NCBI GenBank assembly: GCA_011389745.1
Contig: JAABTQ010000013.1
Span: forward strand, 1 to 64,000
DNA: 64,000 nucleotides
DNA from: Desulfobacteraceae bacterium
Lineage (GTDB): Bacteria; Desulfobacterota; Desulfobacteria; Desulfobacterales; SKZT01
Direction: 5' to 3'
Shown here piece after piece: positions 19,792 to 28,349 of the stretch (the first letter of the stretch is position 1; every line of letters starts with the position of its first letter). A program made the translations under genes and the position numbers. The notes beneath the pieces were generated by a model. The model was not told where the DNA came from. It saw only the letters and a program-made list of their open reading frames with translations, and did not search any database.

Positions 19792-19819
19792 AAGTGGGGG
19801 AAAACTCCCCCACTTTTTT
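19792..19819 (+). terminator. intra-operon terminator between livK and livH, cluster 2
   Basis: A perfect 9-bp GC-rich stem (19792-19800 with 19807-19815) with loop AAAACT is followed by TTTT. It is stronger than its counterpart in cluster 1 and lies 22 bases before livH. Confidence 0.88.
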
Positions 19820-19840
19820 ATGTGCGGTGACTAAAAAAAT

Positions 19841-20743
19841 ATGAGTTCAGGTGGAAGTTTTACGGATTTGCTCCAGTTTATTTTTATGGGGCTTCAGCGG
19901 GGAAGTATTTATGCCATGGTCGCCATGGGGTTTAACATGATTTATAATTCCACCGGAATTATAAATTTAGCCCAGGGAGAATTTGTGGTGCTAGGAGGGT
20001 TGATGATGGTTTCTTTGACCATGAGCGCCAATATTTCTCTTCCGCTTGCTTTTGTAATAACAGTGTTTTTTGTCACAATTGTGGGAATACTCATGGAACG
20101 TTTCACAATTAATCCTGTAAAACCACCCACCGTGATGAGGCTCATTATTATTACCGTTGCTGTTTCCATCCTATTAAAAGGTTCGGCCATGTGTTTTTGG
20201 GGTAAGGAATCCCATTATATGAAACACTTTTCCGGCACAGAGCCTTTCGAAATCATGGGTGCCACAATTCTTCCGCAAACCCTTTGGATTTTTGGTATTT
20301 TGATTATTATTGTCGCTGCGTTTATATATTTTTTCAATTTCACCATGACCGGCAAAAGCATGAGAGCATGTTCGATTAATCGGGATGCAGCCCGTCTAGC
20401 AGGCATCAATGATCGTAAGATGGTCATGCTGTCTTTTGCGTTATCGGCAGGAATCGGAGCAATCGCGGGCATTATCGTGACTCCGATTATCCAGATGGAT
20501 TACAGCAGAGGGGCGCTGTTGGGCATAAAAGGATTTGGGGCCGCCGTGGTTGGTGGCTTAGGAAACAGTATCGGGGCGGTTGTGGCCGGACTTCTTGTGG
20601 GAATTTTGGAGGCACTTGGCGGCGGGTATATTTCCTCACATTACATGGATGCTTTTGCCTTATTGATTTTGTTAATCGTTTTGTTCATTCGCCCCAGCGG
20701 TATTTTCGGAAGCCGTGAAGCCTCAAGATTGAAAGAGTTTTAA
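19841..20743 (+). CDS. livH: Liv-type ABC transporter permease LivH, cluster 2
   Basis: Inner-membrane permease of 300 residues. It has GLQRGSIYAMVAMGFNMIYN near the start, NLAQGEFVVLGG, and the coupling region GLGNSIGAVVAGLLVGILEA. The ribosome binding site is weak. It lies just after the strong terminator, so its expression depends on readthrough or an unseen promoter. Partner of the LivM that follows after 5 bases. Confidence 0.92.
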   Translation: MSSGGSFTDLLQFIFMGLQRGSIYAMVAMGFNMIYNSTGIINLAQGEFVVLGGLMMVSLTMSANISLPLAFVITVFFVTIVGILMERFTINPVKPPTVMRLIIITVAVSILLKGSAMCFWGKESHYMKHFSGTEPFEIMGATILPQTLWIFGILIIIVAAFIYFFNFTMTGKSMRACSINRDAARLAGINDRKMVMLSFALSAGIGAIAGIIVTPIIQMDYSRGALLGIKGFGAAVVGGLGNSIGAVVAGLLVGILEALGGGYISSHYMDAFALLILLIVLFIRPSGIFGSREASRLKEF

Positions 20744-20748
20744 AAGAT

Positions 20749-21756
20749 ATGGCCCAAAGAGATTATTTCGGTCTCATCATTGTAGCTGTGATTGTCACTC
20801 TGATTCCCAGGCTGATTGAAAACGAGTACTATATCGGTATACTGGTATTTACGGCATTGAATTGTCTTACCTGCATGGGACTTTGTCTTTTGATGGGATA
20901 TGCAGGCCAGATTTCTTTAGGGCATTCCGCATTTTATGGAATAGGTGCATATGCTACCGGAATATTGACCGTCACATTAGCGTGGTCACCGTGGATAGCC
21001 TTGGGGGCGGGGGCTTGTTTTGCTGCTTTGGTAGCTGTTGTTGTGGGGGTGCCTTCCTTGCGGCTTAAAGGCCATTACCTGGCCATGGCCACCCTGGGAT
21101 TTGGCGCAATTGTCCATATTGTTTTTGTGGCAGCGGTGGATTTGACCGGAGGTCCCAATGGAATCGCAAGAATTCCGCATTTAGATTTATTTGGCATTGA
21201 ATTGAGCACGGATAAAAGTTTTTTTTATTTTAGCTGGGCCGTGGTGATTCTCGGGCTTTTTTTTGCCTTGAATTTGATTCATTCCCGTGTGGGACGAGGA
21301 TTGAGAGCCATTCATGGCAGTCAGGATGCGGCCGGTTCGCTGGGCGTCAATACTGCACGGTATAAAATTCAAATATTTATATTAAGCGCGGTTTATGCCT
21401 CAGTTGCGGGAAGCTTATATGCCAGTTTTGTCAATTATATTGACCCTGGTCCTTTTGATGTAATGCACTCGGTTTTGCTGGTGACCATGGTGGCGGTGGG
21501 AGGCATGCATAATATTTGGGGGGCGTTGATCGGTGCGGTGCTCCTTTCAATTCTTCCTGAATTCCTTTCAGAGCTTTCCGATTATTTCGGTGGGGTGGGA
21601 ATATCCTACAATCCTGATTATGATATGTTAATTTACGGCGGGATTCTTCTTGCCATTATGCTGTTTTTACCCGGGGGGTTGGTGGAGGGTATTCGAAATT
21701 TTTTGCGATTTTCCTTTAATGCAGTGGCTAAGATAAAAAGAAGGGCTTTTTCCTGA
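20749..21756 (+). CDS. livM: Liv-type ABC transporter permease LivM, cluster 2
   Basis: Second permease, 335 residues, without the long N-terminal part of the cluster 1 LivM. The core LLMGYAGQISLGHSAFYGIG and RLKGHYLAMATLGFG are typical, as is VGGMHNIWGALIGAVLLS in the coupling loop. Its stop codon is followed at once by the GTG of livG. Confidence 0.92.
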   Translation: MAQRDYFGLIIVAVIVTLIPRLIENEYYIGILVFTALNCLTCMGLCLLMGYAGQISLGHSAFYGIGAYATGILTVTLAWSPWIALGAGACFAALVAVVVGVPSLRLKGHYLAMATLGFGAIVHIVFVAAVDLTGGPNGIARIPHLDLFGIELSTDKSFFYFSWAVVILGLFFALNLIHSRVGRGLRAIHGSQDAAGSLGVNTARYKIQIFILSAVYASVAGSLYASFVNYIDPGPFDVMHSVLLVTMVAVGGMHNIWGALIGAVLLSILPEFLSELSDYFGGVGISYNPDYDMLIYGGILLAIMLFLPGGLVEGIRNFLRFSFNAVAKIKRRAFS

Positions 21757-22518
21757 GTGGCTGAATCGATTCTGGAGCTTAAAAATCTGTGTAAATATTT
21801 TGGAGGCGTAGTTGCTGTAGACCATTTGAATATTATGGTGGAACATGGCAAGATTATATCCATTATCGGACCCAATGGCGCTGGAAAGACAACAATTTTC
21901 AACCTGATCACCGGCTTTGTTAAACCCTCTTCCGGAAATATCTTTTATGACGGCAAAGAAATCAACGGTCTGAAACCCTATCTGATTGCCAAAATGCAAA
22001 TTGCCCGCACCTTTCAAAATGTTCAGATTTTTCCGCAAATGACTGTTTTGGAAAATGTGATGGTTGGGCGTCATGTCATGTCCCGGTCAGGTTTTATGTT
22101 TTCGACACTGCTTCCACCTGTTTTTCGAACAGAGGAAAAAAAAATCAGAGAAGATGCCAAGCAATGTCTCGAAATTGTCGGAATTTCGCATTTTGCTCAA
22201 TATACCGCCGGAAGCCTTCCATTGGGAACCCAAAGACAACTTGAAATCGCTCGGGCATTGGCTGTGGAACCAAAACTCATTTTGTTCGATGAACCGGCAT
22301 CAGGTCTTAATACCCGGGAGACTCTGAACATGGGAAAGCTGATAGAAAAAATCAAAGAAATGAAAATCACGGTCGTGCTGGTGGAACATGATATGGAGTT
22401 GGTAATGGATATTTCAGACAAGGTGAATGTCGTTAATTTCGGAAGATGTATTGCAAGCGGTGATCCATTCGAAATACAATCCGATCCAGGTGTCATTGCC
22501 GCATATCTGGGAGGATAA
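21757..22518 (+). CDS. livG: Liv-type ABC transporter ATPase LivG, cluster 2
   Basis: ABC ATPase of 253 residues with a GTG start at 21757 abutting the livM stop. Walker A GPNGAGKTT, LivG-type signature SLPLGTQRQLEIARAL, Walker B LILFDEPASGL and LVEHDMELVM are in the expected order. The signature lacks the classical LSGGQ, as in other LivG proteins. Confidence 0.93.
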   Translation: MAESILELKNLCKYFGGVVAVDHLNIMVEHGKIISIIGPNGAGKTTIFNLITGFVKPSSGNIFYDGKEINGLKPYLIAKMQIARTFQNVQIFPQMTVLENVMVGRHVMSRSGFMFSTLLPPVFRTEEKKIREDAKQCLEIVGISHFAQYTAGSLPLGTQRQLEIARALAVEPKLILFDEPASGLNTRETLNMGKLIEKIKEMKITVVLVEHDMELVMDISDKVNVVNFGRCIASGDPFEIQSDPGVIAAYLGG

Positions 22519-22537
22519 GGAGAATCATTAAACATTT

Positions 22538-23275
22538 ATGCTGCGTCTGGTCAATGTCAATAGTTATTACAGTCTGGTGCATGTTCTGAGAAATCTGTCT
22601 CTGCATGTTTATAAAGGGGAGATAGTGACCCTGATCGGAGCCAATGGCGCAGGTAAGTCTACGACCCTTCGCTCCATTAGCGGTCTTCACCCTGTCAAAG
22701 AGGGTAAAATATATTTTAAGGATATCGATATTACCAATAAACCCACTGAACAACTCGTTAAACTCGGTATTGCCCATGTTCCGGAAGGTCGGCAGATTTT
22801 TTGGCCCATGACCGTTATGGATAATTTGGAATTGGGCGGCTTTCTTATTTGTAAAAATCACGGAAAAAAGCAGCTCAAAAAAAGCATCGATGAAATGTAC
22901 GAGCTTTTTCCGATTCTTAAACAACGGCAAAATCAGTATGCCGGAACCTTAAGCGGTGGTGAACAGCAGATGCTGGCCATTGCCATGGCCCTGATGACAA
23001 AACCCGAGTTCATTTTGCTGGACGAACCCTCCATGGGGCTTGCCCCTTTGATCATCAGAGAAATTTTCAGGGTGATATCAGAACTGAAAATTGAAACCGG
23101 CCTGACGGTTTTGCTGGTGGAGCAAAATGCCAACGCTGCCCTTAGGATTGCTGATCGCGGATATGTGATGGAGACGGGCAAGATTATTCTTGAACAGGAT
23201 GCTTCGTCTCTCTTAAAAAACCAGGAGGTTAAAAGAGCTTACTTAGGTCGGGATAAGCGCGAAATATGGGAGTGA
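22538..23275 (+). CDS. livF: Liv-type ABC transporter ATPase LivF, cluster 2
   Basis: ABC ATPase of 245 residues. Walker A GANGAGKST, signature LSGGEQQMLAIAMA, Walker B FILLDEPSMGLAP, H-loop region LVEQNA. AAGGAG lies upstream of the ATG. It completes the second importer and is followed 31 bases later by the PaaK-like gene, probably in the same transcript. Confidence 0.93.
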   Translation: MLRLVNVNSYYSLVHVLRNLSLHVYKGEIVTLIGANGAGKSTTLRSISGLHPVKEGKIYFKDIDITNKPTEQLVKLGIAHVPEGRQIFWPMTVMDNLELGGFLICKNHGKKQLKKSIDEMYELFPILKQRQNQYAGTLSGGEQQMLAIAMALMTKPEFILLDEPSMGLAPLIIREIFRVISELKIETGLTVLLVEQNANAALRIADRGYVMETGKIILEQDASSLLKNQEVKRAYLGRDKREIWE

Positions 23276-23306
23276 TTTCAATACAAGCTTTAACCCATAA
23301 GGAAAA

Positions 23307-24635
23307 ATGACCATGCAATGCTGGGATAACAAAAATGAATGTATGGACAGGGCTGAGATCGAGCAGCTTCAGCTCGAAAGGCTTCAGGCCACGTTAAACC
23401 GTGTTTATAAGAATGTAAGTCATTATCGCCATCTGTTCAGACAGATCGATTTTTTGCCTGAAGATTTGAATAGTCTCGATAAACTCTCCGAGCTCCCTCT
23501 GACAACTCGGCAGGATCTGATGGATAACTATCCTTACGGAATGTTTGCGGTTCCCTTGCGTGAAGTGGTGCGGATTCTGGCACCGGCCCTGACTTTGGAT
23601 AAGCCTATGGTTACCGGTTTTACGACAAACGATCTGGATCGTTGGGCGGAACTGATGGCAAGGAACTTGACGGCTGTAGGTGTGGGAAAAGATGATGTGG
23701 TTCAAATTTCTCTTAATTTTGGAATGGTGACAGGCCCATTCGGTGTGCAGCTCGGGGCGGAGAGAATCGGGGCATCTGTAATCCCCGTATCCGGTGGAAA
23801 TCCGTTTCACCAGTTAAAGATCATGAGAGATTTTCGCACAACGACCCTGGTTTCCATACCGACATTTGCCATGCAACTGGCTCGCACCATGGAGTCCGCA
23901 GGAATCGATTCAAAAATGCTTTCTTTAAAATATGGTGTTTTCGGTTCCGAGCCATGGCCCGAGGATATGCGAAAAAGGTTAGAAGAATCTTTGCACATAA
24001 CTGCAACGGATGGTTATGGACTCACGGAGGTTTTCGGTCCCGGAGTGGCCTGGGAATGTCCTGAAAAAAACGGACTTCATATACCTGAAGACCATTTTAT
24101 TCCTGAAATCATCGATCCTGTTTCATTAAAGCCTCAACCGTCAGGGATGGAAGGGGAATTGGTTATCACCACATTAACCAAGGAAGCTTTTCCGTTAATA
24201 CGATTCAGAACCGGCGATATTACTAAAATCGATAACTCAGCATGTGCTTGTGGAAGAACACACAGCCGTATTGATCGTATTTTTAAAAGAAGTGACGATA
24301 TCATTGCTATGCGGGGTACGAGTATTATTCCGGGGCAAATCGGTCTTGTCCTGGAAAGAATAAACCAGGTTGTCCCCCATTATCAGCTTGTTGTGGAAAG
24401 AAAAGATCACCAGGACCAATTACTTGTGATGGTAGAGATTTCAGACCGGTTTTTTTTCGATGAAATGAAAAAACAGCGCAGATTTGTAGAAAGACTGCAC
24501 AGGGAATTGTCTGAGTTTTTAGGATGGGAAGTCTCGGTAAAGCTGGTGGAACCGGGTACCTTTGAGCATTCCCTGATTGTCGTGGATAAAAGACAATTTT
24601 ATTTTCATTCAAGGGATCTTGACATAACCGCCTGA
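23307..24635 (+). CDS. phenylacetate-CoA ligase family protein, probably catalytically inactive
   Basis: The 442 residues align by eye with PaaK-type AMP-forming aryl-CoA ligases along their length: RVYKNVSHYRHLF at the start, FTTNDLDRWAELMARNL, GASVIPVSGGNP, YGLTEVFGPGVAWEC, PLIRFRTGDIT and CGRTHSRIDRI. Two catalytic motifs are replaced. The ATP P-loop, SSGTTGKP in active relatives, reads APALTLDKP (residues about 92-100). The C-terminal segment EPGT-PRSEGKAKRV, which brings the catalytic lysine, reads EPGTFEHSLIVVDKR. The frame is intact, so this is not a simple pseudogene. It follows cluster 2 livF and may be a binding or regulatory protein. The loss of activity is inferred. Confidence 0.8.
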   Translation: MTMQCWDNKNECMDRAEIEQLQLERLQATLNRVYKNVSHYRHLFRQIDFLPEDLNSLDKLSELPLTTRQDLMDNYPYGMFAVPLREVVRILAPALTLDKPMVTGFTTNDLDRWAELMARNLTAVGVGKDDVVQISLNFGMVTGPFGVQLGAERIGASVIPVSGGNPFHQLKIMRDFRTTTLVSIPTFAMQLARTMESAGIDSKMLSLKYGVFGSEPWPEDMRKRLEESLHITATDGYGLTEVFGPGVAWECPEKNGLHIPEDHFIPEIIDPVSLKPQPSGMEGELVITTLTKEAFPLIRFRTGDITKIDNSACACGRTHSRIDRIFKRSDDIIAMRGTSIIPGQIGLVLERINQVVPHYQLVVERKDHQDQLLVMVEISDRFFFDEMKKQRRFVERLHRELSEFLGWEVSVKLVEPGTFEHSLIVVDKRQFYFHSRDLDITA

Positions 24636-24721
24636 TTGAACTATTAAGACTTTTCTTATTCTGTGAAAGGTGACCAATATTTTCGTTAAATCGATAACAA
24701 ACTCAGGAAAGGAGAGAGTAA

Positions 24722-25630
24722 ATGACCGCAAAATTAATTAAGGGAACCGAGATTCGGGAAGAAATTCTTGAAGAAATCACTAGAGAAGTAAAAGAAATCA
24801 AGGAAAAACATGGTGTTGTTCCAGGGCTTGTGACGATTTTGGTGGGCAAAAGTCCAGCCTCGATATCCTATGTGACTTTAAAAATCCAGACTGCCCACAG
24901 AGTGGGATTCAAAGAGGTTCAGGAAGACCAGCCCGATACTATTTCCGAAGCGGATCTTCTGGCACTGATCGACAAATACAATAAGGATGAATCCATCAAC
25001 GGTATTCTGGTTCAGCTTCCTCTTCCCAAACATATTGACGAGAAAAAAGTGTTGAATGCTATCGACCCTGATAAAGATGTTGACGGTTTTCATCCGGTAA
25101 ATGTCGGGCGTTTGATGATTGGTGGAAAAGAGGTGAAATTTCCGCCTTGCACTCCTTATGGTATTCAGGAGATGATTATCCGGGCAGGTGTTGAAACCAA
25201 AGGTGCCGAAGTTGTTGTTGTCGGACGGTCAAACATTGTCGGCAAACCCATTGCCAATATGATGGTTCAAAAAGGGCCGGGTGCTAACTCCACAGTTACT
25301 ATCGTACACACCGGAACCAAGGATCTGGCAGGCCACTGCAAACGTGCGGATATCCTTATCGTTGCCGCCGGCGTGCCGGATTTGGTCAAACCCGAATGGA
25401 TCAAACCCGGGGCTTGTGTAATCGATGTGGGTGTTAACAGGGTTGGCGAAAAAATCAGCGAAAAGACCGGAAAAAAGATTGCTATACTCAAAGGCGATGT
25501 TGATTTTGATAAGGCTAAGGAAATTGCCGGATCGATTACCCCTGTTCCGGGTGGTGTCGGTCCTATGACGATCACTATGCTGATGTTAAACACCTTGAAA
25601 TCACTCAAGTTCAAGTTGGGTATTGCCTGA
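24722..25630 (+). CDS. folD: bifunctional methylene-THF dehydrogenase / methenyl-THF cyclohydrolase
   Basis: Interconverts methylene-, methenyl- and formyl-tetrahydrofolate in the cytoplasm; it serves purine supply and, in many anaerobes, the methyl branch of the Wood-Ljungdahl pathway. It has 302 residues. The catalytic lysine is Lys54 in SYVTLKIQT. Other signatures: VQLPLPKHID, DVDGFHPVN, the NAD(P) motif VVGRSNIVGKPIA and PGGVGPMTI. The segment GANSTVTIVHTGTKDL is a little longer than in E. coli FolD. GGAGAG precedes the ATG. A hairpin follows the gene. Confidence 0.95.
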   Translation: MTAKLIKGTEIREEILEEITREVKEIKEKHGVVPGLVTILVGKSPASISYVTLKIQTAHRVGFKEVQEDQPDTISEADLLALIDKYNKDESINGILVQLPLPKHIDEKKVLNAIDPDKDVDGFHPVNVGRLMIGGKEVKFPPCTPYGIQEMIIRAGVETKGAEVVVVGRSNIVGKPIANMMVQKGPGANSTVTIVHTGTKDLAGHCKRADILIVAAGVPDLVKPEWIKPGACVIDVGVNRVGEKISEKTGKKIAILKGDVDFDKAKEIAGSITPVPGGVGPMTITMLMLNTLKSLKFKLGIA

Positions 25631-25646
25631 TATTTTACTTATCTTC

Positions 25647-25672
25647 CCCTTTCCGGTATTTGCCGGAAAGGG
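25647..25672 (+). terminator. hairpin after folD
   Basis: A perfect 10-bp stem (CCCTTTCCGG at 25647-25656 with 25663-25672) with a 6-base loop lies 16 bases after folD. The downstream tract is only weakly T-rich, so termination is probable but not certain. Confidence 0.65.
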
Positions 25673-25940
25673 AAAGTCTATCTTTGTAGTAATTGATGTT
25701 GCTTTATTAAAACCTGTAAATTCAATAGGTTTTACCATATTATCCTTCCTGATAAATCCATTTAATGATGTTTCTCGTTAAACTTAATACTTGACATATC
25801 CGGTTTTTGCGTGTTAGTAAGCTCAAAAATCCATGAGTTGGTGTTTTTATAAGTCATCAAAAGTTTCTTTATTTTATTGATTTCTTTTCTGCTTAACACC
25901 CGAAAACTTAAAATAACTTATAACTCCAATGAGGAAAATG
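25673..25940 (+). other. AT-rich intergenic region before the M23 gene
   Basis: No open frame of note. It contains a 7-bp inverted repeat (AAAACCT near 25709 with AGGTTTT) and a perfect TTGACA at 25791-25796 with only a poor -10 behind it. It probably holds the promoter of the M23 peptidase gene. Confidence 0.4.
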
Positions 25941-26867
25941 ATGTCTAGAAACATTTCTTTTCTTGTTTTAAACAGTACCTGTTCTTTGCTCAAGCAGTTC
26001 ACGGTTTCCAAATCTTTTATAATTGGGGGTGTTGCCATTTTTCTAACCGGCCTTTTAGGAGTCGGATATATCTTATATGATTATGTTAACATACAAAAAG
26101 CCTTATACGAAAAGACAGAGCTGGAAAGAAAATTGGCTGCGAAGACAGATGAGATTTCTAGTCAAAGAAAGCAAATCCAGACCTTAGGCTCAAAAATCAA
26201 TCTTTTAAAATCAGAAATAGACGAACTTAATCAAATTGAAAAAAAGATCAGGGAAATTGCCAACCTCGAAAATGAAGATGAACAAGACGGGGTCTTTGGG
26301 ATCGGAGGTCCCTTGTCTGAGGATTTAGATACTGAAATTGCGCTGGAGGAAACCCATAATGAACTCATTCGCCAAATGCACCAGAAGGTTCAATACATAG
26401 AACTGGCAGCTTTAAATCAAAAAGACAGTTTCGAGTCACTGTTTGACTCTTTGGAAAAGCAAATAAGTGTGATGGCCTCAACTCCCACCATTCGTCCCAC
26501 AAAAGGATTTATAACCTCACCTTTTGGTTACCGAAAATCTCCATTTACCGGATTTCGTGATTTTCACTATGGACTGGATATAGGCGCAAAAATCGGAACG
26601 CCGATTAAATCTTCTGCCGATGGTACGGTAACTTTTGCCGGAAAACAAGGGTCTCTTGGAAACCTTGTCATTATCGATCATGGGCATGGTATGGTTACCC
26701 GTTACGGACATCTGAACAAAATATTAATCAATCGCGGCGATTTTGTAAAAAGAGGTGAAATTATTGGTGAAGTCGGCAATACGGGACGGTCTACGGGATC
26801 ACACCTTCATTACGAGGTTCATTTAAATGGTGTGCCGGTCAACCCGCGAAAATATATGATGAATTGA
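25941..26867 (+). CDS. membrane-anchored M23 (LytM-type) peptidase
   Basis: Envelope protein of 308 residues. A short cytoplasmic tail is followed by a transmembrane helix (about 26-46), then a coiled coil (about 55-100), then a C-terminal LytM/M23 domain. All zinc ligands and catalytic residues are present: His209 and Asp213 in HYGLD, and His288 and His290 in HLHYEV. It should therefore cut peptidoglycan peptides, unlike inactive LytM regulators such as EnvC. ATG 25941 is preferred to 25929 and 25938 because GAGG at 25931 then has a 6-base spacing. It is convergent with the next gene. Confidence 0.88.
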   Translation: MSRNISFLVLNSTCSLLKQFTVSKSFIIGGVAIFLTGLLGVGYILYDYVNIQKALYEKTELERKLAAKTDEISSQRKQIQTLGSKINLLKSEIDELNQIEKKIREIANLENEDEQDGVFGIGGPLSEDLDTEIALEETHNELIRQMHQKVQYIELAALNQKDSFESLFDSLEKQISVMASTPTIRPTKGFITSPFGYRKSPFTGFRDFHYGLDIGAKIGTPIKSSADGTVTFAGKQGSLGNLVIIDHGHGMVTRYGHLNKILINRGDFVKRGEIIGEVGNTGRSTGSHLHYEVHLNGVPVNPRKYMMN

Positions 26868-26937
26868 TTGATACTGCAGGTTGGGCCTCTTTTATTTTTC
26901 GTAAACAATTCTGATGAACTCGCAAAAAGCATAAAAT

Positions 26938-28131
26938 TCATATTTTTTTACCTAATTTGGAAGTAACAAAAGGTAATTTACGATTCATCTGATCAATTTC
27001 TTCTTGTTCCAGCCGGTTTATTCCGTCGATATGATGAAACATTATATTTTGGAGTTCGGGATGATAAAATCGCAATAGACTGTAACTGGGTACTGATTGA
27101 AAACCTCGCCTTACCTTATGGTCGCCCCCGGCCCCCGGATTGTAATTTTGGATACCATGTTTAATAGCCCATTGGATAGGTTGGTAGTAACAAATATTGA
27201 AATGAAGCGCATCAAATTTTTTATGACATCCCCAGTAACGTCCATAAAGTTGATCTTTTTTGACAACAAATAAAGCCATCCCTGAAGGAGTTTGCCAGTT
27301 CGGTTTTTCAAAACCGCACACCATAACCAGGCGGTGGCGGTAAGTGTCGTACAAACCCTTGAAAAAATCCCCGGTTAAATACTTACAGCCCCATGGACCA
27401 AATTTTTCGTTGGTGTTAACATAATACTTATACATCAAAGATAGAAAATTCATCGGAATTTCATCGCCGGAATAGGTTTTTAGTAAAAACCCCTGTTTTT
27501 CCATGGCTGATTGTTCTCGACGAATATTTTTGCGTTGGTTGGAATTAAACTGTGCAAGAAAATCATCGAAGGATTTAAAACCCCGATTTTTCCAGATAAA
27601 GCTTTGATGTGCCCAACTCTTATACCCAAGAGGTTCCAAAAGATCTTTCCAGTCTGGTTCCACAAATAAAAAATGGGATCCGGAAAGTCTATGCTCGATG
27701 CAAAAATGGTCGATTGAGTTTACCATCAAGCGGGTCATTTTAGCTTTGTCAATGCCGGGTACGATTAAAAAGCGATATCCCACAACCGGCGTCACAGGGC
27801 TCATGCCGACCATTTTAGGGTAATATTGAATACCCAACCGGGAAGCAATCTCTGCCCATAAATAATCATAAACAAATTCGCCTTCACTGTGGATTTTGAT
27901 GTACAACGGTGCACCGGCTACCAGTTTTTTTCCTGACCAAACGGTCAAATGATTGGGAATCCAGCCGGTTTTTTCAGTTATACTTCCGGAAACTTCCATC
28001 TGATGAAGCCAGTCCCATTCCAGAAAGGGAGTTTTGAGATTGTGGGCAATATTATCCCATTGATGACGGTCAATGGAAGCCATCCTGTTTTTCCAGGAAA
28101 TGTGAAACTCCTGTTTTTTTATTACGTTCAT
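26938..28131 (-). CDS. GNAT/FemAB-like protein of the peptidogalycan-biosynthesis family (DUF482, COG3146)
   Basis: A cytoplasmic protein of about 397 residues from the ATG at 28131. It carries the family hallmarks: TPFLEWDWLHQMEVSGS near the start, YDYLWAEIA, SNQRKNIRREQ, YGRYWGC and the C-terminal NPGAGGDHKVRRGF. The last motif is strongly conserved in COG3146. The fold is an acyl-CoA N-acyltransferase, but the substrate is not known. An upstream in-frame TTG at 28188 would add 19 residues; neither start has a clear ribosome binding site. It converges with the M23 gene, hinting at but not proving a cell-wall role. Confidence 0.8.
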   Translation of the reverse strand: MNVIKKQEFHISWKNRMASIDRHQWDNIAHNLKTPFLEWDWLHQMEVSGSITEKTGWIPNHLTVWSGKKLVAGAPLYIKIHSEGEFVYDYLWAEIASRLGIQYYPKMVGMSPVTPVVGYRFLIVPGIDKAKMTRLMVNSIDHFCIEHRLSGSHFLFVEPDWKDLLEPLGYKSWAHQSFIWKNRGFKSFDDFLAQFNSNQRKNIRREQSAMEKQGFLLKTYSGDEIPMNFLSLMYKYYVNTNEKFGPWGCKYLTGDFFKGLYDTYRHRLVMVCGFEKPNWQTPSGMALFVVKKDQLYGRYWGCHKKFDALHFNICYYQPIQWAIKHGIQNYNPGAGGDHKVRRGFQSVPSYSLLRFYHPELQNIMFHHIDGINRLEQEEIDQMNRKLPFVTSKLGKKI

Positions 28132-28349
28132 AAAATTAAAAGGGTATAGAGATAATTTGATTTTTAATACTTTCAAAGCTATTATCAAAAACAGTGAGCA
28201 GATGCCACTGATAAAATCCGTTAAAGGCTTCGCACAGCCAAAAATGTATATGACTATTGAAGTCCTGTAATTACCGGAACCATTATTTCCATGGGATATT
28301 GGAAAGAATGAAAGGCCGATTTGAACCTAAAGGATTAAAGGAGGATCAA

